A program made the translations under genes and the position numbers. A stretch of DNA of 64,000 nt from Kordiimonas aestuarii (GTDB lineage Bacteria > Pseudomonadota > Alphaproteobacteria > Sphingomonadales > Kordiimonadaceae), in contig NZ_JAOBPP010000015.1 of assembly GCF_025574465.1 (NCBI RefSeq), positions 62,001 through 126,000 of the forward strand, read 5' to 3'. Below are positions 56,146-64,000 of this stretch, piece after piece; the first letter of the stretch is position 1; every line of letters begins with the position of its first letter. The notes beneath the pieces are model-generated. The model was given only the letters and a program-made list of their open reading frames with translations. It had not been told where the DNA came from and made no database searches.

Positions 56146-56709
56146 CTAGCGACCAGATGAACTCAATTCCTTCTCGACCGCCGTTTTCAATTCGTCCGAT
56201 TGCGGCGTGACCTTACTGGAGAAATAAGCCACCGGGTGCCCGTTTTTGTCGATCAGATACTTATGGAAGTTCCACTTTGGTCGACTGTCTTCACCCAACT
56301 CATGTGCCAGCCACTCGTACACCGGCGCATTGTCCGGCCCACCCTTGACCACCATCTTCTTGGTCATCGGAAAATCAACCTGGAAATTCACCTTGCAGAA
56401 GTTTTTGATGTTCTTCTCGTTGCCCGGCTCCTGGTCGCCAAAGTCATTGGCTGGTACACCGACCACAACAAGCCCTTCGTCGCGGTATTCTTCCCACAAG
56501 GCCTGCAGGCCTTTATATTGTGGTGTATAGCCGCAATAAGACGCCGTATTCACCAGAAGCACCGCCTTGCCTTCATACTGCGCAAGCGGCATATCCTTGA
56601 ACTCGATCGACGTCACAGTGAAATCATGCAGGGATTTTTCCCCGTCCGCTTGCGCGCCAAAGCTGGTCACCAGAACAGCTGCAGCCGCGATCATTGACTT
56701 GAGTTGCAT
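56146..56709 (-). CDS. Exported glutathione-peroxidase-like protein
   Basis: A 187-residue periplasmic relative of glutathione peroxidase. The ATG at 56709 starts a signal peptide (to about residue 22, SFGAQADG); GGAGGAC lies upstream. The peroxidatic Cys is C59 in NTASYCGYTPQYKGL. In the second motif, VPANDFGDQEPGNEKN replaces [12 protein letters not shown], so the catalytic Gln reads Asp and the adjacent Cys reads Ala. Trp and Asn are kept (KWNFHKYLIDKNG). It may use another mechanism or partner than the cytosolic enzyme at 32959-33438. Function in periplasmic peroxide defence is inferred. Confidence 0.9.
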   Translation of the reverse strand: MQLKSMIAAAAVLVTSFGAQADGEKSLHDFTVTSIEFKDMPLAQYEGKAVLLVNTASYCGYTPQYKGLQALWEEYRDEGLVVVGVPANDFGDQEPGNEKNIKNFCKVNFQVDFPMTKKMVVKGGPDNAPVYEWLAHELGEDSRPKWNFHKYLIDKNGHPVAYFSSKVTPQSDELKTAVEKELSSSGR

Positions 56710-56897
56710 AGCCTGCGTCCTCCTCAACAGTTTTCTTGCTTCATCTATATCCCGCACTCGTCGCGCGCGAAAGGGCATGACGCAAGTGTGAACTCCTCCT
56801 TGCTACGCTTCACGCTTGAAAGCAGATCATGCGGCCCTACCTCTTGCACGAGCCAGATATCATTGCCGGTGCGTCCGGCGAAGCGAAGGATGTTTAG

Positions 56898-58007
56898 ATG
56901 ACAGCAGACGCTGCCCCGCTTTTTAAACCGTTTGATCTCAAGAAACTGCACCTTGAAAACCGTGTGGTGATGGCGCCGATGACACGCACCTTCTCCCCCG
57001 GCAACGTGCCAAACGATCTGAATGTCGAATATTACCGCAAACGCGCAGCTGGCGGTGTTGGCCTTATCATCACCGAAGGCACCTGCGTGGGCCACAAGGC
57101 TGCAAGCGGTTACCCCAATGTGCCCTTCTTCTATGGCGACGACGCACTTGAAGGCTGGAAAAAGATTGCCGATGCCGTTCACGGCGAAGGCGGCAAGATC
57201 ATGCCGCAGCTGTGGCACGTGGGCGCCGTTCGACGCCCCGGCATTGAGCCAGACCCTGATGTGCCCGGCTACGGCCCGTCCGGCCTCGTTGCCAAGGGCA
57301 AGAAAAAATGCCACGCGATGACTGAACAGGACATCGCCGATGTTATTGACGCTTTTGCCCAGGCGGCGGAAGATGCCAAACGAATTGGCATGGACGGTGT
57401 GGAGATTCACGGCGCGCACGGTTATCTTATCGATCAGTTCTTCTGGGGTGACCTGAATGAACGTACCGATGGCTGGGGTGGCAACTCTGTTGAGCGTACG
57501 CGCTTTGCGACCGAAATCGTTAAAGCCATCCGTGCGCGCGTTGGGTCTGATTTCCCGGTTGTACTGCGTTGGTCGCAATGGAAGATGCAGGACTATAATG
57601 CCAAACTTGCAGCCAACCCGCTGGAGCTCGAACAGTTTCTTGAGCCGCTTGTGAACGCAGGCGTGGATATTTTCCACTGTTCCACACGCCGGTTCTGGGA
57701 AAATGAGTTCTCCGGCAGTGACCTGAACCTCGCGGGCTGGACCAAAAAACTAACCGGCAAGCCGACCGTGACTGTCGGCAGTGTTGGCCTTGACGCCGCC
57801 TTCACCGAAGAAGGCACCACCGGGTTCGCAGAAGCGCAACCCGCCAGCCTTGAGCAGCTAATGGCCCGCATGGCAAACAATGAGTTTGACCTTGTCGCCG
57901 TTGGCCGGGCGCTTATCGCTAACCCGGACTGGGTCAAAAAAGTTGAGGCAGAACAACATGATGACATCATGCCCTACACAAAGGACATGCTGGCCAGCCT
58001 GGCTTAG
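56898..58007 (+). CDS. NADH:flavin oxidoreductase (Old Yellow Enzyme family)
   Basis: A 369-residue FMN enzyme that reduces activated C=C bonds. LFKPFDLKKLHLENRVVMAPMTRTFSPGN is the family opening; MPQLWHVGAVRRPG and GAHGYLIDQFFWGDLNERTDGWGGN hold the flavin and substrate residues (His-x-x-His replaced by HGAHGYL), and VAVGRALIANPDWV ends the barrel. AAGGATG precedes the ATG. It is not followed by a partner gene; a terminator lies at 58035. Substrate is not predictable; the family handles enones, nitro compounds or xenobiotics. Confidence 0.93.
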   Translation: MTADAAPLFKPFDLKKLHLENRVVMAPMTRTFSPGNVPNDLNVEYYRKRAAGGVGLIITEGTCVGHKAASGYPNVPFFYGDDALEGWKKIADAVHGEGGKIMPQLWHVGAVRRPGIEPDPDVPGYGPSGLVAKGKKKCHAMTEQDIADVIDAFAQAAEDAKRIGMDGVEIHGAHGYLIDQFFWGDLNERTDGWGGNSVERTRFATEIVKAIRARVGSDFPVVLRWSQWKMQDYNAKLAANPLELEQFLEPLVNAGVDIFHCSTRRFWENEFSGSDLNLAGWTKKLTGKPTVTVGSVGLDAAFTEEGTTGFAEAQPASLEQLMARMANNEFDLVAVGRALIANPDWVKKVEAEQHDDIMPYTKDMLASLA

Positions 58008-58034
58008 GTCAGTCAACCTGCACTAAATCGTCAT

Positions 58035-58062
58035 GGGGCCGCCTATGTGTGGCCCCTTTTTG
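58035..58062 (+). terminator. Terminator after the Old Yellow Enzyme gene
   Basis: GGGGCC/GGCCCC stem with a ten-base loop followed by TTTTTGT, 28 bases after the stop codon. Confidence 0.88.
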
Positions 58063-58272
58063 TATGATAGACACAGAATCAGCACAAAATCGGTGGAGGC
58101 CACACTGGCCGATATTGTGTGGTGCGCTCAGGAAAACCGCGGCATACGGACCATGCTGCAGCGCAATATAAATTATGCTTCTCCGCGCATTTTTTTGTCG
58201 TTAAGGGGGATTTAGATCCAAGCGTGGATTGAGAACAAATCTATAATCGAAGTGTGGTAGAAGGAACCAAAC

Positions 58273-61200
58273 ATGGCCAAGCTTCGCATAAGCCCCGCGC
58301 CTGCACACAGCCGTGCAACAGCGCTGGCTGCGCTTAAGAACGCATTCCTCGCAAATGAGACGACGACTGTTCGCTCGCTCATTGACAATTTCCCCCTGAA
58401 TACCGAGGCGCGCGAAGAGATCGTCGTAAAGGCCTCCGCAATCGTGGCACAGTCCCGCGCCATGAAAGAAGCGCAGGGCAGCCTTGACGCCTTCCTCGCT
58501 GAATTTGGACTGTCCAATCAGGAAGGTGTGGCGCTGATGTGCCTCGCCGAGGCGCTGCTGCGCATTCCGGATGTGGAGACACAGGACAAGCTGATCGCCG
58601 AGAAGATCAAATCCGGCAACTGGGCATCACACAAGGGTCACTCCGACAGCCTGTTCGTCAATGCCTCCACCTGGGCCCTTATGCTAACCGGTGAAGTCGT
58701 GCGCCTTGACCGCGCCATCACCAAAAACCCCGGCCAATGGATGAAGTCGCTGGTTTCCCGCACGGGTGAACCCGTGATCCGCAAGGCGGTGATGCAGGCG
58801 ATGAAGATCATGGGCAAACAGTTTGTCTTTGGTCGCACCATCAAGGAAGGCCTGACACGCCAGGGCAAGCAGCCGCCTGAGAGCAAGATGATGAGCTTCG
58901 ACATGCTCGGCGAAGGTGCGCGCACCATGGAAACCGCCGACCGCTATTTTGAGCTCTATAAAAACGCGATCGACGCTGTAGGCACAGCCACCAGAGAAGA
59001 CGGCAAGGACCCGCACGACCGGTCCAGCATCTCGATCAAGCTTTCCGCGCTGCACCCGCGGTATGATGAGGTGAACGACGCACGTGTGATGGCCGAGTTG
59101 CTGCCACGCGTAAAGGAGCTAGCAGCCCAGGCCAAGTCCTACGATATCCAGCTGACCATTGATGCCGAGGAGGCCGACCGTCTTGAAATCTCGCTCCGCA
59201 TTATCGAAAAACTGGCGGAAGACAGCGATCTGGATGAATGGGAAGGCCTTGGCCTTGCTGTCCAAGCCTACCAGAAACGCGCGCCCTATGTCATCGACTG
59301 GCTGGTGCATCTTGGTCGCGAAAATGGCCGCAAATTCGCTGTGCGCCTCGTCAAGGGCGCCTACTGGGATACCGAGATCAAGCACTGTCAGGAACAGGGG
59401 CTTGAGGACTATCCCGTCTTCACCCGCAAGCAGGCGACAGATATCAGCTATCTCTATACCGCCGCGCGCATGCTGGAGGCACAGGACGCTATTTACCCGC
59501 AGTTCGCCACCCATAACGCGCACACGATTGCCGCGATTGCCGAAATGGCCGGAGACAAGCGCTATGAATTCCAGAAACTGCATGGCATGGGCTCGCTCCT
59601 GTACAAGGCTGCCGGCCGCGTGGCTGGCAAACCGATTCGCACACGCACCTATGCGCCCGTTGGCCTTCATGAAGACCTGCTGCCATACCTTGTAAGGCGC
59701 CTTCTTGAAAATGGTGCCAACTCCAGCTTCGTGAACCGCTTCATGGACGCAGACGTCCCGGTGGAGGAAGTCGCCGGCGATCCGATCAGCTCGATCAAGA
59801 TGGCACCCGCCCTGAGGCACACGCTGATCGCCAAGCCGGAAGACATTTATGGTGACGAGCGTAAAAACTCCAAAGGCTGTAACCTTTATGACCGGTCGCA
59901 GTCCACGCCGCTGACCGACGCGCTCGCACGGCAAGACGGTACGGTTTACAAGGCTGCGTGCATCATCGGTGGTAAGGACGTTGGCGGAGACCAGAGCAAA
60001 GTCATCAACCCCGCCAAGACCAAGGAAGTCGTCGGCACCGTGCGTGAGGCACGCGAGGAAGACCTGGAAGCCGCCATCACCAAGGCCGAAGCTGCCCAGT
60101 GGAACTGGAACCGTCTTGGCGGTGCCAAGCGAGGCGAAATCCTGCGCGCCATTGGTGGCAAGCTGGAAGAAAACCGCGACCTGTTCGCTGACCTTCTGGT
60201 GCGCGAGGCGGGAAAAACCCTCAGCGATGTAATTGCCGAAGTCCGCGAAGCCGTTGATTTCTGTCGCTATTATGCCGCTCGCGCAGAACAGCATTTTGAA
60301 GGGCCTGTAGTATTACCGGGACCAACGGGCGAACGCAACCGCCTGTTCCTTGGAGGCCGAGGCACCTTCTTGTGCATCGCGCCGTGGAATTTCCCGCTGG
60401 CGATTTTCGCCGGCCAGGTTGCCGCAGCGCTTGCAGCCGGTAACGCCGTGATTGCCAAGCCAGCAGAGCAGACGCCTCTGGTCGCCTATCATGCGGTGAA
60501 GATTTTCCATGAGGCTGGTGTACCGGTAGACGTGCTGCACCTGATCCTTGGCGAGGGGTCCAAGGTCGCAGCGCCCCTTGTTGCCGACGAGCGGATATCC
60601 GGCGTCGCCTTCACAGGCTCCACCGCCACCGCCAAGATCATCAACCGCGCCCTGGCAGAGCGCGACGGCGCCATCGTACCGCTGATCGCGGAAACCGGCG
60701 GACAGAACGCCATGATCGTCGATAGCACCGCCCTGCCCGAACAAGTGGCCGATGATGTAATCCAGTCTGCCTTCGGCTCTGCCGGGCAGCGCTGCTCGGC
60801 GCTCAGGGTATTGTTCGTGCAGGACAGCGTGGCCGACAAGGTGATCAATATGCTCAAGGGTGCGCTCAAGGAGCGTGTTGTGGGTAATCCTGCCCTTCTG
60901 ACCACGGACGTTGGCCCTATCATCGATGAAGAAGCCCGCGACAAGCTGGCAGAGCACTGCGAACACATGGAAACGGAGGCCAAGCTTATAGCCGCGGCTG
61001 ACCTGGGTGAAGGCACGGAGGACGGCACATTCCTTGCGCCACGTATCTTTGAGCTTGAAAGCCTTAGCCAGCTTGAGGATGAGCAATTCGGCCCCATCCT
61101 GCACGTCATCCGGTTCAAGTCAGGGGCGATTGACGACGTGCTCGCACAGATCAGTAAAACCGGCTACGGCCTGACCTTTGGTGTGCACTCCCGTCTTGAA

Positions 61201-61437
61201 AGCCGCTGGCAGGAACTGTTTGAGAAAACCCGCATCGGCAACACCTATATCAACCGCAACATGGTTGGTGCGGTTGTCGGTGTGCAGCCGTTTGGCGGCG
61301 AAGGCCTGTCGGGTACAGGCCCCAAGGCCGGTGGCCCGCACTATCTGTTCCGTTTTGCGGCCGAACACTCGCTCACGATCAATACCGCAGCCGTGGGTGG
61401 CAATGCCGAACTGTTCAGCATGGATGAAAACGGCTAA
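58273..61437 (+). CDS. putA: PutA, bifunctional proline dehydrogenase / glutamate-semialdehyde dehydrogenase
   Basis: A 1054-residue enzyme that turns proline into glutamate. Residues about 15-500 form the alpha-domain and FAD-binding PRODH barrel (FDMLGEGARTMETADRYF, SISIKLSALHPRYDE, VRLVKGAYWDTEIKHCQEQGLEDYPVFTRKQATDISYL). Residues about 570-1045 form the aldehyde dehydrogenase with VAFTGSTATAK, the base in AETGGQNAM, and the catalytic Cys in SAGQRCSALR. There is no ribbon-helix-helix at the N-terminus, so it does not regulate itself as the E. coli protein does. AAGGAA precedes the ATG; a strong terminator follows. Confidence 0.97.
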   Translation: MAKLRISPAPAHSRATALAALKNAFLANETTTVRSLIDNFPLNTEAREEIVVKASAIVAQSRAMKEAQGSLDAFLAEFGLSNQEGVALMCLAEALLRIPDVETQDKLIAEKIKSGNWASHKGHSDSLFVNASTWALMLTGEVVRLDRAITKNPGQWMKSLVSRTGEPVIRKAVMQAMKIMGKQFVFGRTIKEGLTRQGKQPPESKMMSFDMLGEGARTMETADRYFELYKNAIDAVGTATREDGKDPHDRSSISIKLSALHPRYDEVNDARVMAELLPRVKELAAQAKSYDIQLTIDAEEADRLEISLRIIEKLAEDSDLDEWEGLGLAVQAYQKRAPYVIDWLVHLGRENGRKFAVRLVKGAYWDTEIKHCQEQGLEDYPVFTRKQATDISYLYTAARMLEAQDAIYPQFATHNAHTIAAIAEMAGDKRYEFQKLHGMGSLLYKAAGRVAGKPIRTRTYAPVGLHEDLLPYLVRRLLENGANSSFVNRFMDADVPVEEVAGDPISSIKMAPALRHTLIAKPEDIYGDERKNSKGCNLYDRSQSTPLTDALARQDGTVYKAACIIGGKDVGGDQSKVINPAKTKEVVGTVREAREEDLEAAITKAEAAQWNWNRLGGAKRGEILRAIGGKLEENRDLFADLLVREAGKTLSDVIAEVREAVDFCRYYAARAEQHFEGPVVLPGPTGERNRLFLGGRGTFLCIAPWNFPLAIFAGQVAAALAAGNAVIAKPAEQTPLVAYHAVKIFHEAGVPVDVLHLILGEGSKVAAPLVADERISGVAFTGSTATAKIINRALAERDGAIVPLIAETGGQNAMIVDSTALPEQVADDVIQSAFGSAGQRCSALRVLFVQDSVADKVINMLKGALKERVVGNPALLTTDVGPIIDEEARDKLAEHCEHMETEAKLIAAADLGEGTEDGTFLAPRIFELESLSQLEDEQFGPILHVIRFKSGAIDDVLAQISKTGYGLTFGVHSRLESRWQELFEKTRIGNTYINRNMVGAVVGVQPFGGEGLSGTGPKAGGPHYLFRFAAEHSLTINTAAVGGNAELFSMDENG

Positions 61438-61454
61438 CGCCGGACACCGCCAGG

Positions 61455-61488
61455 AAAAAGAAAGGCCGGGCGCAAACCCGGCCTTTTT
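61455..61488. terminator. Bidirectional terminator between putA and the radical SAM gene
   Basis: Perfect 10-bp stem AAAGGCCGGG/CCCGGCCTTT with CGCAAA loop and T-runs on both strands. Its right edge touches the stop codon of the convergent gene. Confidence 0.92.
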
Positions 61489-62590
61489 AGTGGGCTGAAG
61501 CTGTATCAAAAAGGTTGAACTGCCCTCCCTTGAGCACAGGGGCGCGGAACTGGCTTACATCCAGAGCCTCCCGTTCAGGGTTCAGTTTGAGGCGACGGCA
61601 CAGGTTGCGAAACCGTTGGTCCATCAGTTCTGCCTCAAGCCCCTTGCCTTTCATCCGGTGTTTGAAGCGTGGGTCATTGACCTTCCCACCCCGCATGTCG
61701 CGAAGCCTGTTCAGCACCCGCGCCTTGCGGTCTGGGTAATGTTCCTCTAGCCATTCCTCAAAAAGGCCCCCCAGTTCAAGCGGTAGCCTGAGCAGAATAT
61801 AGTTGGCATATTTGGCACCGGCGTGCGCAGACGCGGCCAGAACGGTTTCCATCTCATGATCGTTCAACGCAGGAATAACAGGCGCGAACATCATGCCCAC
61901 TGGCACCCCGGCATCAGAAAGCAGCTTGATCGCATCCAGCCGCCGCGTTGGTGTACTGGCGCGTGGTTCAAGGACGCGGGCCAGTTTACGGTCCAGGGTG
62001 GTGACCGACAGCGCCACCCGCACCAACCCCATCTCCGCCATCGGGACAAGGATATCCAAATCCCGCACCACAAGGCGGGATTTGGTCAGGATTGTCACCG
62101 GATGGCGATGCTCGTAAAGCACCTTCAAAACCTCACGCGTGATGCGGCGGTCTTTTTCAATCGGCTGATAGGGGTCTGTATTGGTGCCTATGGCAATGGG
62201 TTTGACCTGATAACCTTTTTTACCAATCTCCTGCCTCAAAAGCTCGGCTGCATTGGGTTTGGCAAACAGCTTGGTTTCAAAATCCAGCCCCGGCGACAGC
62301 CCCATAAAGGCATGGGTCGGACGCGCAAAACAATAAACGCAGCCATGTTCGCATCCCCGGTACGGGTTAATCGACCGGTCAAACGGAATGTCGGGTGACT
62401 TGTTGCGCGCAAGGATATGTTTGGCGTGTTCTTCCTGCACCTCGGTCTTGGGCGAGGCGTCTGAAACATCTGACAACCAGCCATCATGCACACGTTCACG
62501 AGCGAGTTTTTCAAACCGCCCGCTGGTGTTTGAAACAGCACCGCGCCCCCGCGCCAGCCACGGAGAAGGCTGGCTTGTCGAATTGCTCAT
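61487..62590 (-). CDS. PA0069-family radical SAM protein (SPL-like), under a LexA-type promoter
   Basis: A 367-residue radical SAM protein. The cluster-binding motif C-x3-C-x2-C is CEHGCVYC (C80, C84, C87 in the numbering from 62590). The N-terminus WLARGRGAVSNTSGRFE is the PA0069-family mark, and the barrel carries LVVRDLDILVPMAEMGLVRVALSVTTLD, related to spore photoproduct lyase. The frame is open to an ATG at 62626, but that codon lies where transcription should begin, so I prefer 62590. A TTGTTC-N17-TAATAT promoter and a GTTC-N7-GTTC SOS box lie directly upstream (62633-62661). Repair of DNA damage is suggested by regulation, not shown. Confidence 0.88.
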   Translation of the reverse strand: MSNSTSQPSPWLARGRGAVSNTSGRFEKLARERVHDGWLSDVSDASPKTEVQEEHAKHILARNKSPDIPFDRSINPYRGCEHGCVYCFARPTHAFMGLSPGLDFETKLFAKPNAAELLRQEIGKKGYQVKPIAIGTNTDPYQPIEKDRRITREVLKVLYEHRHPVTILTKSRLVVRDLDILVPMAEMGLVRVALSVTTLDRKLARVLEPRASTPTRRLDAIKLLSDAGVPVGMMFAPVIPALNDHEMETVLAASAHAGAKYANYILLRLPLELGGLFEEWLEEHYPDRKARVLNRLRDMRGGKVNDPRFKHRMKGKGLEAELMDQRFRNLCRRLKLNPEREALDVSQFRAPVLKGGQFNLFDTASAH

Positions 62591-62632
62591 GTCACCAAGG
62601 CTGATATGTCGTCTGCTTGCTTCCATACACTA

Positions 62633-62661
62633 ATATTACCATAAGAACAAAACAAGAACAA
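62633..62661 (-). promoter_or_regulatory. Sigma70 promoter of the radical SAM gene
   Basis: On the minus strand TTGTTC (-35) and TAATAT (-10) are 17 bases apart. The expected transcription start is near 62626. The spacer and -35 are covered by a LexA box. Confidence 0.65.
62645..62659 (-). promoter_or_regulatory. LexA (SOS) box, GTTC-N7-GTTC type
   Basis: GTTC TTGTTTT GTTC on the minus strand is a perfect match to the direct-repeat SOS box of alphaproteobacteria. It overlaps the -35 element of the radical SAM promoter, the right place for repression. Confidence 0.75.
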
Positions 62662-62788
62662 TATAGATAAATTCCCGCTGTTTCCCTTGGCTTTTTCGCT
62701 CAGAAGGTCAATGGTTTCAGTAAGATAACAATACAGCTTGGCGAAAACATGACTTTGCAAAGTGAAAATGCGCTGATACAAAAGCGCC

Positions 62789-63379
62789 ATGAACAAATTT
62801 GACCTGCCGCCTGCACGAAAGCGTTATTTCAAACTCACGGAGCGCCTCAGGGACCCGTTGGACCTGATGGCCCATGTGCCCTTTCGCATCGCGACCGCCA
62901 GCAACCTGCTCGCGCTGAACCGTGACCTGAACGTCAGGCAGTATGTCGACCTTGATGTGCGCGAGATGCGGGTGCTGATCAATATCGGCTCCTACATGCC
63001 GATCAAGTCAGCCGACATCGCTTACCAGAGCCGTATGGACAGCTACACGGTCAGCCGCGCGGTGAAAGCGCTGCGGAAAGCAGACCTGATAGACTTTGAA
63101 CCGGTGCCCACCAGCAAACGAGCGAAAAACCTCGTCCTCACCACCGAAGGTGAAGTGGTCTATAGCAAGATTATCGCCGTCATCGAAAGCCGCGCCAACT
63201 TGCTAGACGAAGTGCTCAGTGAACAGGAGAAGGCCCAGCTTTGTGATATGCTGGCACGCATTGAAAGCAAGGCCGAGCAATTGATGGCGCAGTACGCGCT
63301 GGACCAGCAACAACAAGGCCTTGAGCTGCCCGCGGACCAGAAAGAACTGATCCGCTGGTACAGAAAAGGCAGCCAGTAG
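62789..63379 (+). CDS. MarR-family transcriptional regulator
   Basis: A 196-residue winged-helix protein. A basic start (PPARKRYFKLTERLRDPLDLMAHVPFRIATASNLL) leads to the DNA-binding domain VREMRVLINIGSYMPIKSADIAYQSRMDSYTVSRAVKALRKADLIDFEPVPTSKRAKNLVLTTEGEVVYSKI, where recognition helix and beta-wing are clear. The C-terminal helices form the dimer. No strong ribosome-binding site is seen before the ATG at 62789. It is convergent with the nitroreductase gene and divergent from the radical SAM gene, so its target is not obvious; a Phe/His-rich ligand pocket is not evident. Confidence 0.88.
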   Translation: MNKFDLPPARKRYFKLTERLRDPLDLMAHVPFRIATASNLLALNRDLNVRQYVDLDVREMRVLINIGSYMPIKSADIAYQSRMDSYTVSRAVKALRKADLIDFEPVPTSKRAKNLVLTTEGEVVYSKIIAVIESRANLLDEVLSEQEKAQLCDMLARIESKAEQLMAQYALDQQQQGLELPADQKELIRWYRKGSQ

Positions 63380-63385
63380 TCCCCG

Positions 63386-64000
63386 TCAAAGGACGGTGAC
63401 GATATCTTCAAAAGGCTTTTTGATCGTGGCGTGAACCGGAATGCTCGCCCCTTCCGCCGGATAGCCCGCAACAAGCAGAATGAAGGCCCGCTCGTGGTCG
63501 GGGCGGCAACATATCTCGTTCAGGAAGTTCATCGGCTTCGGGGTGTGCGTCAGGGTTGCCAGTCCCGCGTTGTGCAGGGCTGCGATCAGGAAACCCGTGG
63601 CAATGCCCACCGATTCCGAAACATAATAATTTTTGCGTTCCATACCGGTTTCGACACCACCCCGGCGCTGCGCAAAGATCGCGATAAGCCACGGGGCGTG
63701 TTCGAGGTAAGGTTTGCTGGCGTCGGTACCCAGGGGTGCCAAGGCATCAAGCCATTCTTCACCGGCCTTTCCTTCGTCGTAAAAGCCGTGTTCTTCCTGC
63801 TCTGCCCGCCTGCGCACCTTCGCCTTCACCTCAGGGCTACCGATCAGCGCGAAATGCCAGGGTTGATGATTGGCGCCACTGGGCGCGGTGCCCGCAGCCC
63901 GTATGCAATCCTCAATAATCTCACGTGGGACCGGACGATCAGAAAACTCACGCACCGTGTGGCGACGGCGAATATCAGCGAGGAAATCCGCTGCACGCTT
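63386..64000 (-). CDS. Nitroreductase-family protein (5' end beyond the window)
   Basis: An FMN-dependent nitroreductase-fold protein that continues past the right edge; the frame is open through base 64000. The visible 204 codons start [54 protein letters not shown], the FMN-binding N-terminus ([17 protein letters not shown]). Later parts are [22 protein letters not shown] and [19 protein letters not shown], close to the iodotyrosine-dehalogenase/BluB-like branch. An apparent GTG start at 63955 lies within conserved sequence and is not the true start. Substrate unknown. Confidence 0.9.
   Translation of the reverse strand, partial: KRAADFLADIRRRHTVREFSDRPVPREIIEDCIRAAGTAPSGANHQPWHFALIGSPEVKAKVRRRAEQEEHGFYDEGKAGEEWLDALAPLGTDASKPYLEHAPWLIAIFAQRRGGVETGMERKNYYVSESVGIATGFLIAALHNAGLATLTHTPKPMNFLNEICCRPDHERAFILLVAGYPAEGASIPVHATIKKPFEDIVTVL

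Overview
The window reads as a chromosomal segment of a free-living alphaproteobacterium. Supporting features are a CcrM-type GANTC methyltransferase next to rnhB, an F0 ATP synthase operon with separate b and b' subunits kept apart from F1 genes, methionine synthase split into two polypeptides, an ArsR-methyltransferase regulator of SahR type heading metF-metH, an alphaproteobacterial SOS box (GTTC-N7-GTTC), and a mutY / DUF721 / DsbA / smc neighbourhood. The DNA is GC-rich by eye. I cannot fix the genus; a Kordiimonas-like marine lineage is only a guess. No prophage, insertion sequence, CRISPR array or rRNA operon is visible. The only tRNA is tRNA-Thr(UGU).

Layout. 1-2.6 kb: an RND efflux permease (cut by the window edge), its periplasmic adaptor and a TetR repressor with three copies of a CATACCGGTCGGTATG-like operator. 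2.7-6 kb: a 38-residue membrane peptide, a TerB-like protein and an alkylation-repair operon (ada, a 2OG-Fe(II) oxygenase, alkB). 6-11.2 kb: tRNA-Thr, a second TetR regulator divergent from a TonB-dependent receptor and hydrolase, with a 15-bp-arm palindrome between them, then a YdeI-like protein. 11.5-15.2 kb: an iron-type module (PepSY membrane protein, small membrane protein, siderophore receptor) behind a Fur-box-like palindrome. 15.2-17.6 kb: a frameshifted OB-fold-like gene, a PAS_5 protein and a secreted metallo-beta-lactamase-fold enzyme.

17.6-23.2 kb is a methionine-cycle operon (sahR-like, metF, metH N-part, metH C-part) with a perfect palindromic operator. 23.4-36.6 kb holds mlaA, ettA, a GFA protein, two tandem glutathione S-transferases, a LysE exporter, an epoxide-hydrolase-like enzyme, an SNF transporter next to a Tat-exported spermidine-dehydrogenase-like flavoenzyme, glutathione peroxidase, an ECF sigma factor with a two-TM partner, PhzF, an ArsC-like protein and a CDF metal transporter. 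36.7-46.1 kb is housekeeping: atpI-B-E-F'-F, smc, two DsbA-like proteins, a DUF721 protein and mutY.

46.1-51.5 kb contains small hypothetical genes, a sulfotransferase-like gene, ccrM with a dense cluster of its own GANTC target sites upstream, rnhB, a second PAS_5 gene and an unannotated small Arg-rich peptide locus ending in a strong terminator. 51.5-64 kb carries rmuC, a PhyH oxygenase plus FAD reductase, rlmJ, a secreted glutathione-peroxidase-like protein, an Old Yellow Enzyme, putA, a radical SAM protein whose promoter is overlapped by a LexA box, a MarR regulator and a nitroreductase that runs off the right edge.

The points most worth a second look are the GANTC cluster at ccrM, the LexA box on the radical SAM gene, the Arg-rich peptide locus with a structured 3' region, a motif shared by two distant promoters (2685-2706 and 11281-11302), and the third oxygenase of the ada-alkB operon. 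Several start codons were moved from the longest reading frame on ribosome-binding-site evidence; each entry says so.
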